Below are positions 37,121-49,329 of a stretch of DNA of 64,000 nt, piece after piece. A program made the position numbers and the translations under genes. Positions within the stretch are counted from its first letter, which is position 1; every line of letters begins with the position of its first letter. This DNA is from Epiperipatus broadwayi. Taxonomy: Eukaryota; Onychophora; Udeonychophora; Euonychophora; Peripatidae. The DNA is taken from the NCBI GenBank assembly GCA_028023455.1, contig JAQFVV010006231.1, positions 6,774,036 to 6,838,035 of the forward strand, read 5' to 3'. The notes beneath the pieces are model-generated. The model was given only the letters and a program-made list of their open reading frames with translations, did no database searches and had not been told where the DNA came from.

Positions 37121-37884
37121 AATTTTGTATGGAGAGATATTTGTTCTTTAAATGATTTGGATAAATGGATACCTTTGTCTCAAACTAAAAGTAGTAGGAA
37201 TAAATATCCTATTTGGTTTTCTAGTAAACTTATGTCAATTGTAATGAGAAAAAATAGATATAAATTGTATAAAAAAAACAAATCATAATTTTATTGGAAC
37301 AATTTTATTAATTTTATAAAATTGTTTTGATGTGAAGAAAATCATCATTTCTTGTTTTGATAATATGCATAGAAATATTAAGTATAATCCAAACATTTTT
37401 GGTCATATGTTAAAAGTTTTAAATGCACATGACATTGGAAAACAATTCTCTTGTAATCACATTATTACTATTTTGTAGCTACATATGATGAAATTATAAC
37501 TTCTGTTGCTACTCCTAAAAAAATGATTTATAGATATTGCTCAGATAACCAAGATAACAAATGATAATTGATACTATAAAAGATAATAAATCTGTTTCTA
37601 TTGATATTCTTGTGTTAATTATTAAAAGTCGTGCAGTTTGTTGCTTCTTCCTTAAGTCATATTTTCACATTATCATTACAAAAATGTTTTTCCTGATATG
37701 TATAAATTATCTAGATGTTCCAATTTGGAAAAAAAAATGTAAAGTTGATCCAAAAAAACTATAGCCAAAATCAATGTTAGGCAGTCATTTTCATTATTAG
37801 TATTATTTCATTAAATTGTTATTTTAAAATTAGATTTAGTTTTGCCTATTCTTTATTTATTTCTCAACCAAAATGCATAGTATA

Positions 37885-38040
37885 TGTAATTAAACCATTA
37901 AACATCACATGATCACCATTTTTAGAGATCGTATAATCTAGGTGGTGCTCTCAGATCCAAAGCTCCTCACTGATGAAAGCCACAAACTAGAAACTAGTCT
38001 GGAGATATTGGATGAGTAGGCACTAGATAGGGATTTTATG
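37885..38040. mobile_element. Family 1 hammerhead-repeat fragment inside the LINE pseudogene
   Basis: It begins ATTAAACCATTAAACATCAC and ends ATTTTATGCATA, both at points found in family 1 units, but most of the unit is deleted. It separates the LINE frame between the KKCKV and FQHEF segments, so it arrived after the LINE. Confidence 0.7.
37958..38012 (+). ncRNA. Hammerhead ribozyme, family 1, core intact, stem II weakened
   Basis: CTGATGA, GAAAC and GTC are all present and stem I can form (CTCCTCA with TGGAG). The stem II arms AAAGCC and ACTA no longer pair well, so activity is doubtful. Confidence 0.6.
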
Positions 38041-38639
38041 CATAGGCCTTATATAACCAATTTCCAGCATGAATTTATTCCAAACAGATCAGTAGAGACA
38101 AATCTGAGAACAATGTATAATAATATAGCTAATGTTATAAATGAACAAGGTTGTTTGGACATAGTATATTTTGATCTTAGTAAAACTTTTGATATAATAA
38201 ATAACAGCATTTTATTATCTAATTTAGATTATTTAGGGGTTACTTCATTTTTATTGTGGTGTAAGTCCTATTTAACTGATCATCCAAATTGTTTGTTTAA
38301 GATTCTTGAAAAGAATCTGAGTACGATAAAAGTGGAGTCGCTCAAGAAAGAATTCTTGGACCAATTTATTTTCTATTACATACATATATGTCAAATTATT
38401 TCTTAGAATTGATAATTTATCTGATCAGTTAAAGCTGCAGAGTTCTATAAATAAATAGTTTCGCAATTTGGTGTTTAAAAAAAAAAAAAATCAAGATTGT
38501 CAATATTGAGAAAACAATTGTTTTTCATTTTGTTATAAAACATTAGCAAGTTTTTTTCACTATTCTGTTAATATTATTCCTAGAAAATATAGGGTAATGG
38601 ATTTAGGGGTCTGGTTTAAAAGTAATGCCCCCCCCCCTC

Positions 38640-38905
38640 CATATCAATGAAATTATTCTTAAAAGTAACAGAATTACTATGATAATAGCAAGATCAAAAA
38701 AGTTTTACATAACAATCATGCGTTTACTTATTTTATTTTAATACTTGTTCCTACAATTAATTATTGTTTTCCCATATCAATGAAATTATTCTTAAAAGTA
38801 ATAGAATTACTGCGATTATAGCAAGGTCAAATAAGTTTTACATAAGCAATCATGCATTTATTTATTTTATTTTAATACTTGTTCCTACAATTAATTATTG
38901 TTTTG
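38640..38905. repeat. 133-bp tandem duplication within the LINE remnant
   Basis: The unit starting CATATCAATGAAATTATTC at 38640 is repeated from 38773 with a few substitutions. A run of C precedes it at about 38629-38638. Confidence 0.85.
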
Positions 38906-38920
38906 TTGTTTGGAATTAAA

Positions 38921-40430
38921 CATTGCTATGAGGATGACTGCAGAATAGAATAAAAAGATACTTTATGTAAGATAGGTAGGTTTACAATTACCACTTGAGT
39001 AGTGAAACTTATCCAATGAAGAAAAAAAATGTTGAATGTGTAGTGTTTTCAAAAAAAATTGTATATGTAAATATATCATAATGTTTTCATAATATAAATT
39101 ATAGAATTCCTACTATAATTAGAAATAATGGTTTATTTTATATTAAAAAATATATTTTTGGATGTTGATGCATTTCATTTGAATTTTCATGATTTTTACA
39201 TCAATGTAAAACTAATTCTTGGTTTATAAAAGCTGTATTATAATTAGATTGTTACTAATCTGTTCTTACATGCTTAATATAAGTGAATTGAATTATATAA
39301 CTGATTGAACTTGCAATATTAAATTGATTGAATTTTTCTCTTGTTTTGAAGGTTTACATTCACAGTGAAATTTGATATAAAATATTATTAATAGTAATAA
39401 TGACTTTGAAATCAGTAAAAAATTTGCTAAATGCTTTAAAAAAAGAGAAATCCGTTTTTCTCTCCTTGTCTTTTATTGTTTTTAGTGACTGAAAATGTAA
39501 AGCAGTGGTGGGGAGGAATGATGAGTAATGAATCCAAAAAAAGTATGATTGTTCATTTCAATATATGTAAAATATAATTCAGACTTTATTATTAAGAATA
39601 TTATTTATAAACACGTGGAAGTATATATATATATATAATTTTAATAAGAATGTAAAGTAGTATTTTGATAATTTACAGAGTTTTTTATATTACTTCCTGC
39701 AACAAACTTGATTTTAATTTTGCAAATCATAAAATAAAAATTCAAGATATTACTTACAGGAAAAAAATCTTTCAACATTTATTTTGTGCAAGCATTACAC
39801 CTCAATTTAAAGTACAATCTAAAATTAAAATAGTTCAATGAGATTATGTCATTATGTTATGTACATGATATAGCATATACTATCCGATGTAATGTAACTA
39901 CTCACTGAAAGTCTTTAATTTTGTCAGCATTTTATAGAATCTAGGAAAAGTTTGGCACATCAAATTTATCAACTTTTATTTAATAAATACTATTTTATAA
40001 CTAGAACAAAACAGTATTAGAAGAAAATAGACATATTTACAAGAATATAAATAGAATTTTCAAATATAAGAATTGACATTTTACAAGTTGAACACTCACA
40101 ATAATTCTAGATCAAACTTTCTCATGATATCAGTGTCCAAGCCTTTATATAAAGTGAAAGAACAAAGAGCAAAAAGTAGTGTACATCATTGCATTTTTTT
40201 TTTTTTTTTAAAAAAAAAACCCATTAATGAAAAAAATGTTATGTAAGGACAGTAATTTTCAACAAATTCAAAGAATGATGGAAAATAATTCCAAGACAAA
40301 AAAAAAAAAACCAAACAGATAAGGCACATGAAAAATGAAACAATAGTAACAATGCCATAATCAAGGTTTCGCTGATTTGATTTTTAACAAAATCAAAAAT
40401 AATGTCAACAATAAATAGAAGTCATGTTTA
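38921..40430. other. NAP1L intron, nothing recognised
   Basis: AT-rich with homopolymer runs around 40195-40220. No gene or repeat supported. Confidence 0.5.
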
Positions 40431-42340
40431 TATACTGGTCAATTATATATTGAACCGGATTGATTTCGGATTCAATGGTTTTATTACTAATGTTAAAATT
40501 TCTTATTATTATGTAATAATAAAAAAAAAAGTACTTGTATTAAAACACATATGCGTTTATATTTAAAATAGTTTACTTTCACTACTTTGTTTATAAAATT
40601 GATTTAAAAATACTTTACTTTCACCGCCTGTTTTAATCAATTTGATTAAAAACAGGTAAGCTTGCTAATTATATATTCCTGTTGCTTTTATTTTAAATCA
40701 TTTTTAAAGTTAAGTCTAAAAGCGGAGATTTGGTTTTGTATTTGTTATTTTGGTTACAATAATCCCTGGTTGGAATTCTTAAATTGGATTGAAAGGGAAA
40801 TTAATATTTGCCCTGATTGAGGTATAGAATTTGTCAATAAAAAAGGTTTTTCGCGGGAAATGTAGCGAGGTAACTATAGCCCGCCAGAAAGGAGGTAGTT
40901 GCTATTCTTCTAGAGATTAAGACAAGGTTGCTTGTTAGGAAAGGAGCAAGAAGCTGTTTTTAAAACGCTTAGTTCAACTTCTTATTAATCGCAGTTTGAA
41001 CATTTAAGAGATTTTTGAAATTTGCTTTCATGATGTCAACAAACGCTGCTATTCGTATTGGAAACCTTAAGATGCAGTGCTAATTCAAATAAGGATGAGC
41101 CTCGGGCTCTAAACTGTTCTTTCATGATGCCATAAAACTCTGACATAGCCGGATTCCCAATTTGCCTTTGTCATTAAGAAAAAATCGCCTGAAAGATGAA
41201 CTATTATCAAAAGTGCGCACTCGTCATGAAATCACTAGAATTCTGCCTTACGGTAAGCTAAACTTTTTCCTATTCTAGCCAGGGTTAATAAATTGCGTTT
41301 AATTAAATCTCCGCTCAATCTAAGGATAAGTATGTTATAAGGTTGTATTAATTATTTATTATCTGTATTTATCTTTTCTAGTATTTAAAGTGTGTCTTTG
41401 GATCTTAGTTTTAAGATTCCAAGTTTGTTTGCAATTTTCGTTTATCAGGGGGTGCGCATTAGGAGATTGTATTTTATATGTTTAATATTTACCTGATTAT
41501 TTCGTTAACTATTACAAAACGCATTGGCAGTTTTCGTAATCTTTATTTATTCACCTGCCCTTAGTTGTAAAATAAAGAATCTTTAAGCATGTTTCGTTTG
41601 CGCTTTTTTTGCAAACAACAAAATTTTTTTGCTGGCTATTTGTCAAGTTATTTCTTCGGGTTGTCTGAAAGTAGTCATTTCTTTCTGGATTACGTAAGAT
41701 CGTAATCAAATATCTTTTGCTGTCTTGTATGCGAGATCAACCACGTTTACTTTGAATGTAGTATTACGCGCAGTCCTGTTGCGTTTTAACAACAGTAGTT
41801 AGAATACTACTGTTCGACCGTCCGTGCTGGTTTTGTTGATTTTCGGCGGGACAGTAACTGTTTTATTATTTCTGATTCAGGAAGCTAGAGTTGTTGTTTG
41901 TTTTTGTAATTTTACAACTGGCCAGCAAGATATTATCCTAACCATTTCTTATATTTTAGGTGAGAGAATTTTGCTGCCAAAATGTTTAATGCCTTAATGT
42001 TTGTCGTACTCTTGTGCACTCTCTGGTAAATATGCGTATGTTAATATAAGTCACTTTTATATTCGTGGCTAGATGTCTTTACTCTATTGTCCAACTTTTA
42101 ATAATATTAATAAATTGTTTAAATTTATTTGGCTGACGTTTGTCTTTGTGCTTTTATTCTCAACTGTCTAAACAATATTTAAGATATCTTGTTTCTCCCC
42201 GAGTTTAGTTCAGCACATTCAGGTTCACACATCCTGTCCACCCTTAAAATAAATGTCTAGTTCCGATTTTCAGACTAGTGGCGCCCTAGTGGTCAGTATA
42301 TGCGAATCTTAAAGCTTTCTCCCGTTACAATATATATATA
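40430..42340. other. Non-coding block of mixed composition ending at a TA repeat
   Basis: About 1.9 kb, richer in G/C than the introns, without a reading frame. Its right end reads ACTAGTGGCGCCCTAGTGGT, then CTTTCTCCCGTTACA directly before (TA)n. The TGGCGCC ... CTTTCTCC end is shared with the block ending near 23175. It is probably a non-autonomous mobile element that targets TA microsatellites. The left border is not clear. Confidence 0.4.
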
Positions 42341-42359
42341 TTGTGCAATTATTATATAT

Positions 42360-43494
42360 TTAAATAGTACAACCTTATTTTTTAGATATTTTATTTTTCT
42401 ATAAAAAGAAAATACTTGCCTGACTGTTAGTATGAATGTAAAAAAATACAGCAGCAAATAATTCATTTAAAATTAGTTAACAACAATAGCAAAAAATGAA
42501 TGTGATAAGAAATCGATAGGTCACAGTAAAAAATATATATTTTTTAATATCCTATAAATACATCTTTTATTATTTTAAAAAATATTTACGAGTAATTAAC
42601 AAAATATTGCTAGTGGCATTTAAATACAGAACAATGGGTTTTGGGAATTCTAGAATTAAAAAAAAAAAAGAAAAGAATACGGAGAAATAGATATATATCA
42701 CATAAAAAGAAATATCAATACAACTTATATAATATTATTTTAATTTTTAGGACATGTATACATGACACATAGATGCGTAAACAAGGAACCCTTTCTCCTC
42801 AATAACTAAATTTCCCACTAAATGATACTTAGAATTAGAAAATAAAAATTTCCCCCACAATTTGAATTTAGCATGTAATAATGAAAAATTGTATGCATAT
42901 GTAAAAACTAAGATAAAATAATTATGTCAATGGTCAGGTAAAACAAAATTGCTTCACAATTAGAGAATCAAAGAAATATCTTTTGAAGAGCTACTATTTG
43001 GAGTTACCCAGAAATGTTGCAGCAAATAAATAAAAAGGGGCTTTATAGCAAATAAAAATAAATACTTACTGAAAAATAATGATAATTTGTTGCTTGTTTA
43101 AATATTTTGTTATATACATTTAATATTTATTATTAATAGGATTTGACATAATACAATATCTTTCAAAACCTAAAATAAAACACCTTTTTTATAACACAAA
43201 TATATTAGCAATGATATATAGACTCAATTAAGAAAATTTGTTTATAAAGTGTAAGATTTTTTTTTTTTTTAAAAAAAAAAAAGATCAAATGAAAATATAA
43301 CAAGGAACATTCTAGAAATATCAAGGTTTCATTTGTTAAATATTTCATAATTGGACTGTGTGATAAAATATCATTACAGATATCAATTTAAACTTTGAAT
43401 GGAAAAATGGATGAACATATGTTTACAAATATATACAATATACAAAAGTTAAAAAGTCCAAATTTAATTAAAAAATAATAATAATAATACTTAC
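42360..43494. other. NAP1L intron, nothing recognised
   Basis: AT-rich. Only homopolymer runs. Confidence 0.5.
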
Positions 43495-43563
43495 TAAAGG
43501 AGGAGTATCAGAAAATTTAACTTTAATATCTTGTAGAGTTTTAAGAATAGGTTCATCATGATC
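43495..43563 (-). CDS. NAP1L: NAP1L exon: DHDEPILKTLQDIKVKFSD
   Basis: This small 69-nt exon has 23 codons, phase 0 at both ends. The acceptor is TTTAAG just upstream of 43563 and the donor is GTAAGT starting at 43494. It encodes DHDEPILKTLQDIKVKFSD followed by TPPL, matching the EHDEPILKHLKDIKVKF segment of the family that leads into the beta-sheet earmuff domain. It ends only 100 bp from the TSD of a 4.1-kb Merlin transposon (43672-47763) that sits in the upstream intron. The insertion leaves the acceptor region intact. Confidence 0.93.
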
Positions 43564-44754
43564 CTTAAATTACATAAAAAGAATTTATAAAAAATTGATA
43601 TTTAGACTTTGTAATATGAAAATTAAATAAACAGCAATATTTTAATTAACAGTTTATTTTGTTACAAATATGTAGTAGTTTGGAGACCGTATTGACGCTG
43701 TCAGATGGCGCTGCGACACCATTAACAACCGGCCTGAAAATTGCAAGTGATAAATTTTTTTACGAAAGTAGCTGAAAATCGACAAATAAAAATGCCTAAG
43801 GCAAAATATGTACAGCAAATACATCGAAAACTACAAATTAAACAAAAAAACAAGAAAATGCTAAAAAATTCATATAATAAAACAAAAAAACCATGAAAAT
43901 GCAATCAAGAGATTCCCCCCCCCCCAACAAGCTGAAGATTCACAAAGAAGCATGGGGGTTAAAAAGAGTGGGCAAATACGAAAAGATCAAATTATTTACC
44001 TTCAGCATAAATAAGCATCTAAGTTCATATTGAAAAGCAATTAATTGTTCTCTGGCTTTCAAATTACTGCATATGTAAATTGAGCAGTAATATTTAAATA
44101 ATAAAAAAGCAATCCTCAAAAAATCATTATTGACCCCTTCCCCCACTAATCAAATTATAGCAACCATGGAGTAACTTTTCTAAAACGTAGTAAATCTTAT
44201 CAATATTTAAAAATTATTTAAGTAACAGATATAATAATAACTCATAACACAGATTAATACGTAGTAAGTAATAAAAAATAAGCAGAAAATACTTTCAAAT
44301 TATAAAAAAAAAAAACAATGAAAATATGAGAAAGAGCTACCCCCCCCCCATAAAATGTGAAAATCCACAAAGAAGCATATCTAAATTGAGCAATAATATT
44401 TAAATAATCAAAAAGCAATACACAAAAAATAATTATGTCCTTCCAATCATTTTTAGTAGGCACTTAAATGTGTTCAGCATAAAAATCCATTAAGAACATT
44501 ATTTTGATTTAGAGTTCACGTTTTAAATAGTAACAGAAGAGTGAGTAACGGTGGTTATTTCGTCTAAAAAATACAGCAAAGATGGCAGCATTTTGAAGCT
44601 TTAAACACACTTGAATAGTAACTGAAGATTAAGTAACAGTGGCTATTTGATGGCAGAATTTTGAAGCATTTTGGAACAGATTTTAACACAAATATTAAGA
44701 AAAGATGGCAGAAATTAGCAGATAATTTAGAAATTTAGATTGACGGTATATTGA

Positions 44755-45330
44755 TCGCTTGCAATATTGCATCGACTAGATCTTCACCATCATGCAATCG
44801 TCGCCACATGAATTCTTCTAAGTAGAAATCAAGATAACGTCGAACGGTCCCCCTCTCTCGTTTATTGCGGCATTTTAAAAGCCCCCAAAGTCTTTCTACA
44901 TTCTGCTTATGGGCCCCAGTAGTAGGATCGACAAAATTTGTACGAATGATTCACTTTGAAGTGTTGGAAACCTTCGGCATTCAATACATCATTTTGTAGG
45001 CCTTCCAGCAGTCAGTATATATGGTGGATCCTGGTACTACATGTTCTTTAATGGCATCTAGAAGAACAGGCGCTGTTCGATCTGGAATAGCAACAATGAA
45101 ACACTTAAGTTTCTCTACACAAACCGCCAAATAACCACTGCTGTGTGGAAGAATTCTTCCCTGTTGATTTTTACGTTTACTAAATAAAGTTTAGTCAACC
45201 TCTACAATTTTTCTTGGGCCATGGGTATTAATACATACTCTTTGAGAAGGCAGAACATTTTTACTTTGGAGGAACTCCACTGCTTCAAGTTCTGTCTTTG
45301 GTAGATCCCAAACTTTCATCATTTTGAGTA
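44755..45330 (-). pseudogene. ISXO2-like (Merlin) transposase pseudogene
   Basis: The minus strand reads SQRVCINTHGPRKIVEVD, a stop where the family has Glu/Lys, then LFSKRKNQQGRILPHSSGYL, CFIVAIPDRTAPVLLDAIKE, GSTIYTDCWKAYK (second catalytic Asp), a frameshift, FQHFKVNHS, another frameshift, and FVDPTTGAHKQNVERLWGLL (catalytic Glu). All three DDE positions can be located, unlike in the 12-kb copy, but a stop and at least two frameshifts make it non-functional. The C-terminal EEFMWRR is normal for the family. The N-terminal zinc-ribbon part is not readable. Confidence 0.87.
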
Positions 45331-45430
45331 AAATAAATGAATATCACAGAAAAAATGACACTTAAATTTCAGCTGTTGATATTTCAACGCAGGATTTTGA
45401 AATGTTGCCTCAAAGTTTGCTGCATATTTA

Positions 45431-45970
45431 ATGTTGTATTCTTCTGCATGAGAAAATAATCCTTAATAACCCTGTCAAAAAATAAAAATTATCCCAAAAA
45501 CTTGTATTTCTAGCAGTCCAAAATAATTAACGTCATAATAGAACTAAGCAGGTATTTCAAGTCTACTTTAGCTACATTTTGATTAAATTTGTTAGCTTTG
45601 GAAATTACTTTCATGTAAAATGTCTAATTACATCATATTCATTTTCAAAGTACAAACTGTGATTTAATGTATTACGGTGCGATTATATATTTGTATATAT
45701 ATGCGCATAGTTAATGTTGTATTCTTCTGCATGAGAAAATAATCCTTAATAACCCTGTCAAAAAATAAAAATTATCCCAACAACTTATATTTCTAGCAGT
45801 CCAAAATAATTAACATGTCATAATAGAACTAAGCAGGTATTTCAAAAGTTTACTTTAGCTACATTTTGATTATATTTGTTAACTTTGGAAATTCACTCTT
45901 TCATGTAAAATGTCTATTATGTCATATTCATTTTGAGAGAACAAACTGTGATTTAATATATATAACGGTG
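45431..45970. repeat. 283-bp tandem duplication inside the second Merlin
   Basis: ATGTTGTATTCTTCTGCATG starts at 45431 and again at about 45714. The two copies differ by scattered substitutions and small indels. Confidence 0.85.
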
Positions 45971-46583
45971 AAAAACAATTTCTAGAACAAAAAAAAAACT
46001 GGAAAGATCCAAATGCCTACTATAAATGAAGGAAATAATCGGTAATTATTATTTATGTATTACTTGTTAATTATTAAACATATGCCTTCACTTCAAAGCC
46101 AGAAAAAAATTAATTGCTTTAAAAATAAATAATTTGATGTTGAAAGTCTTTTCTTTTAAAAGTATTTAGTATATTTTTTGAAAATCTATGCCAACTTACT
46201 TTGTCAATTAAAGCTATTGTGAGGGAGATTTTACCTTGGTAATTAGACACCTCACATTAAAAAATATAGATGCATTTGCAATTTTGTTTAACTAAAACAT
46301 AATGAAATAGACATCTTATATAATTTACTATGCACAGAATATTATACTAAAGTATATTTTAAGGAAAATATTTTCTCTTTGGCAAACAATCATTTATTAT
46401 TGGAAATAACACTGGTATATTATATACGTATGTGCGTAACTTTCTTTAAATAACTCTGCTAGTGTTTGTAAATATCTTCTGTTAAATTATTTTTTTAATC
46501 TGCTGGGAATCATGAACACCGAATCTGGAACAAGATATTTTTTCCACCTTCTCTTTTAAACTTACTATAATTATATTTAAACA

Positions 46584-47420
46584 CTTACTATGTATTAATC
46601 TGTGTTATGAGTTATTATTATATCTGTTACTTAAATAATTTTTAAATATTGATAAGATTTATTACGTTTTAGAAAAGTTACTCCGTGGTTGCTATAATTT
46701 GATTAGTGGGGGAGGGGTCGGTAATGATTTTTTGAGGATTGCTTTTTGATTATTTAAATATTACTGCTCAAGTTACATATGCAGTAATTTGAAAGCCAGA
46801 GAACAATAATTAATTGCTTTTCAATATGAACTTAGATGCATATTTATGTTGAAGGTAAATAATTTGATTTTTTTGTATTTTCCCGCTCTTTTTGGCCGCC
46901 ATGCTTCTTTGCGAATTTTCAGATTGTAGGGGGGAAGTATCTCTTGATCGTATTTTTTTATAATTTGAATTTTATAGCATTTTCTGCTTATTTTTTATTA
47001 CTTACTACGGATTAATCTGTGTTATGAGTTATTATTATATCTGTTACTTAAATAATTTTTAAATATTGATAAGATTTATTACGTTTTAGAAAAGTTACTC
47101 CGTGGTTGCTATAATTTGATTAGTGGGGCACGGGGTCGGTAATGATTTTTTGAGGATTGCTTTTTTATTATTTAAATATTACTGCTCAATTTACATATGC
47201 AGTAATTTGAAAGCCAGAGAACAATTAATTGCTTTTCAATATGAACTTAGATGCATATTTATGCTGAAGGTAAATAATTTGATCTTTTCGCATTTTCCCG
47301 CTATTTTTGGCCGCCATGCTTCTTTGTGAATTTTCAGTTTGTAAGGGGGGGGGGGATCTCTTGATCATATTTTCATGGTTTTTTTTTTTTTGTTTTATTA
47401 TTTGAATTTTTTAGCATTTT
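46584..47420. repeat. 417-bp tandem duplication in the right TIR of the second Merlin
   Basis: CTTACTA ... ATTAATCTGTGTTATGAG occurs at 46584 and 47001. The copies carry the stretch that is inverted in the left TIR (about 43940-44270). A shorter unit (AGTTTTCGATGTATTTGCTG) is also repeated near 47445 and 47605, next to G runs of 11 (47345-47355) and 15 (47523-47537). Confidence 0.8.
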
Positions 47421-47771
47421 CTTGGGGTTTTTTTTATAATTTGTAGTTTTCGATGTATTTGCTGTACATATATTGTCTGAGGCATTTTTATTTGTCGATT
47501 TAAGTGAAGAAATTTTGATTTTGGGGGGGGGGGGGGGCTCTTGATCGTATTTCTATGGTTTTTATTTTTTAAGCATTTTCTTGTGTTTTTTGTATAATTT
47601 GTAGTTTTCAATGTATTTGCTGTACATATTTTGCCTTAGGCATTTTTATTTGTCGATTTTCAGCAACTTTCGTAAAAAAATTTACCACTTGCAATTTTCA
47701 GGCCGGTTGTTGATGGTGTCGCAGCGCCATCTGACAGTGGCAGTACGGTCGCCAAACTACTACACAAATAT

Positions 47772-48453
47772 GCATGTGACAAACTGAACCTAAATAATTT
47801 ACAAAGTATAACAGTTTTAAAATAAAAAAAAATAAATAAATTTGAAAACGAATAAAAAATTAATCACACAAAAGTGAGTTGACATTCATTAAAATCACTG
47901 GGATCACATCATATTTTTATAAGTGGTCAATAATCAACTGCAAATTTAAATTAAGGTTGAAAAGGTATTTAAAAAAAACTGACATTAAATAAGCATCATA
48001 TTCTATGATTAACATTAGAACTTTGAAACGCAAAAATGAAAATTGATCATTAAGAAAAATAAAGATAAATCAATAAAGTATACATATATTAAAAAAATCA
48101 AATAAGATTGATTATATAAAAATTTGGGTACTCATCTTATAGCTAAAGACGCTGCCTATGGTGCAGTTTTCATGCTAAAACACATAAAAATGCTGTTTCT
48201 GCGGCTGACACGTTCGAACCCGTGTTTTCTATAATACAACTTTTTTGTTGTGCTACAGAATGCAGGCTGCTATGCTGCGTCGCAATACAGCATGTATGTT
48301 GCATTGCAGCAAATACATTTTCCGAATTCGCACAGTTTATAAAATAGTTACGGTTTGATGAGAGTTTGTATTTGAATTGGATGGAAATGTTGTTTTCATT
48401 GGATTTTTTTTTATTTTAAAGTATTGAAATTCAGATTTTTTAAAGTAATATAT
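47772..48453. other. NAP1L intron with a tRNA-like B-box stretch
   Basis: Mostly AT-rich. At 48140-48230 an A-box-like TAGCTAAAGACGCTGCC and a good B-box ACGTTCGAACCCGTGT occur 70-80 bp apart. The arms of a full tRNA do not form, so a tRNA-derived SINE head is more likely than a tRNA gene. Confidence 0.4.
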
Positions 48454-49219
48454 CAGTGGTCTTCAATTTGATCCTTGGTCCATGGATTGGCACTGGGCCG
48501 CAGAAGTTTTCTGCTGGTCCACGCTAGACTGGCAGGAAAGTTTGTAATAATAAAATAATAAGATTTTAAACTTTTAATTAATATGAACAATATTAATTTT
48601 CTCATTTTTACCCAATTTAAAAAAAAGAAGCAGAACAAAAACAAAATCTAATCAATCATACATACATAAAATAATGTTTTTCTAATTATCATAGATGTTT
48701 AGGGGGTGGGATTAGAATTAAATTTTCTATTATTTTTCTAAAAAAATTCAAAATTAAAAAAAGTTTTTTTATTATACAAACTCCATATACATATAACTTC
48801 ATCTTGTATATTTAACATTAAATATAGATATTACATTTATCATAATCATTGTCATGTAATTACACTAGTTGTGATATTTCCCAACATTCAGGTGAATAAC
48901 ATTTTATTCTTGCATGTTTTAACAATGAAATAATAAAGGTAGCAATGCAGGCACATTAATGTGAATGACTGTTATTGTACTGTTTTCTGCAGTATAACTG
49001 CGCAACTCGAGAAAGTGTTCAGCATGTGAAGGTAAGCAAGACCGTTACAATACACAATAACTAGTGTGCTGTTTTGATCAGTTATAACAATTATACTCAT
49101 CTAAGTAAGGCTAAGCAGTTTACACCTTCAAGAAAATTTATCAGTAGACTTCTGCCGGTCTGTGAAATCTTATCCTTATTTTTGCCGGTTCACATATGTG
49201 AAAAGATTGAAGACCACTG
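48454..49219. mobile_element. hAT-type non-autonomous element (MITE), 766 bp
   Basis: The ends are CAGTGGTCTTCAATTTGATC and, inverted, CAGTGGTCTTCAATCTTTTC, typical of hAT. Flanks are TAATATAT and ATATATAT, a possible but low-complexity 8-bp TSD. No transposase. The termini differ from the hAT at 23751-25252, so it is a separate family. Confidence 0.8.
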
Positions 49220-49329
49220 ATATATATAATTAGAAATTATATAAAAAATATTTGGCATAGAAATAACCATATTACAATGCACCAATTAAAATTCAAACGC
49301 TAAATAGTCTGTGATGAAATGAGATAAAT

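Larger units (their letters stand above)
37130..38920 (+). pseudogene. Jockey/CR1-like non-LTR retrotransposon ORF2 remnant, interrupted
   Basis: Broken plus-strand frames read a linker region (YPIWFSSKLMSIVMRKNRYK near 37200, FWSYVKSL near 37400), an early RT region (LDVPIWKKKCKVDPKK near 37710), then after an insertion FQHEFIPNRSVETNLRTMYN, VYFDLSKTFDIINNSILLSN and LLWCKSYLTDH (38050-38290). These fit the QhGFrkgrS, DfsKAFD and W..SYL boxes of Jockey/L2/CR1-type LINEs. The FxDD box is not readable. The sequence is interrupted at 37885-38040 by a family 1 hammerhead-repeat fragment and has a 133-bp tandem duplication near its end. Confidence 0.8.
43664..47771 (-). mobile_element. Merlin-type DNA transposon with long inverted repeats and perfect 8-bp TSD
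   Basis: A 4092-bp element at 43672-47763. The ends are GTAGTAGTTTGG ... GTCAGATGGCGCTGCGACACC and the inverted copy, continuing as several hundred bp of TIR with indels. It is flanked by ACAAATAT at 43664-43671 and 47764-47771, a perfect 8-bp duplication as expected for Merlin. A broken ISXO2-like transposase lies at 44755-45330. The TIRs contain internal tandem duplications (period about 417 bp on the right) and runs of 10-15 C or G. The element sits 100 bp upstream of a NAP1L exon. Confidence 0.9.

Noticed and set aside
43722-44463. Three minus-strand frames of 60-69 codons near 44 kb, with a plus-strand twin at 47123-47329
   Set aside because: They are inverted-repeat sequence of the second Merlin. 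The matching frames simply reflect the TIR copies.
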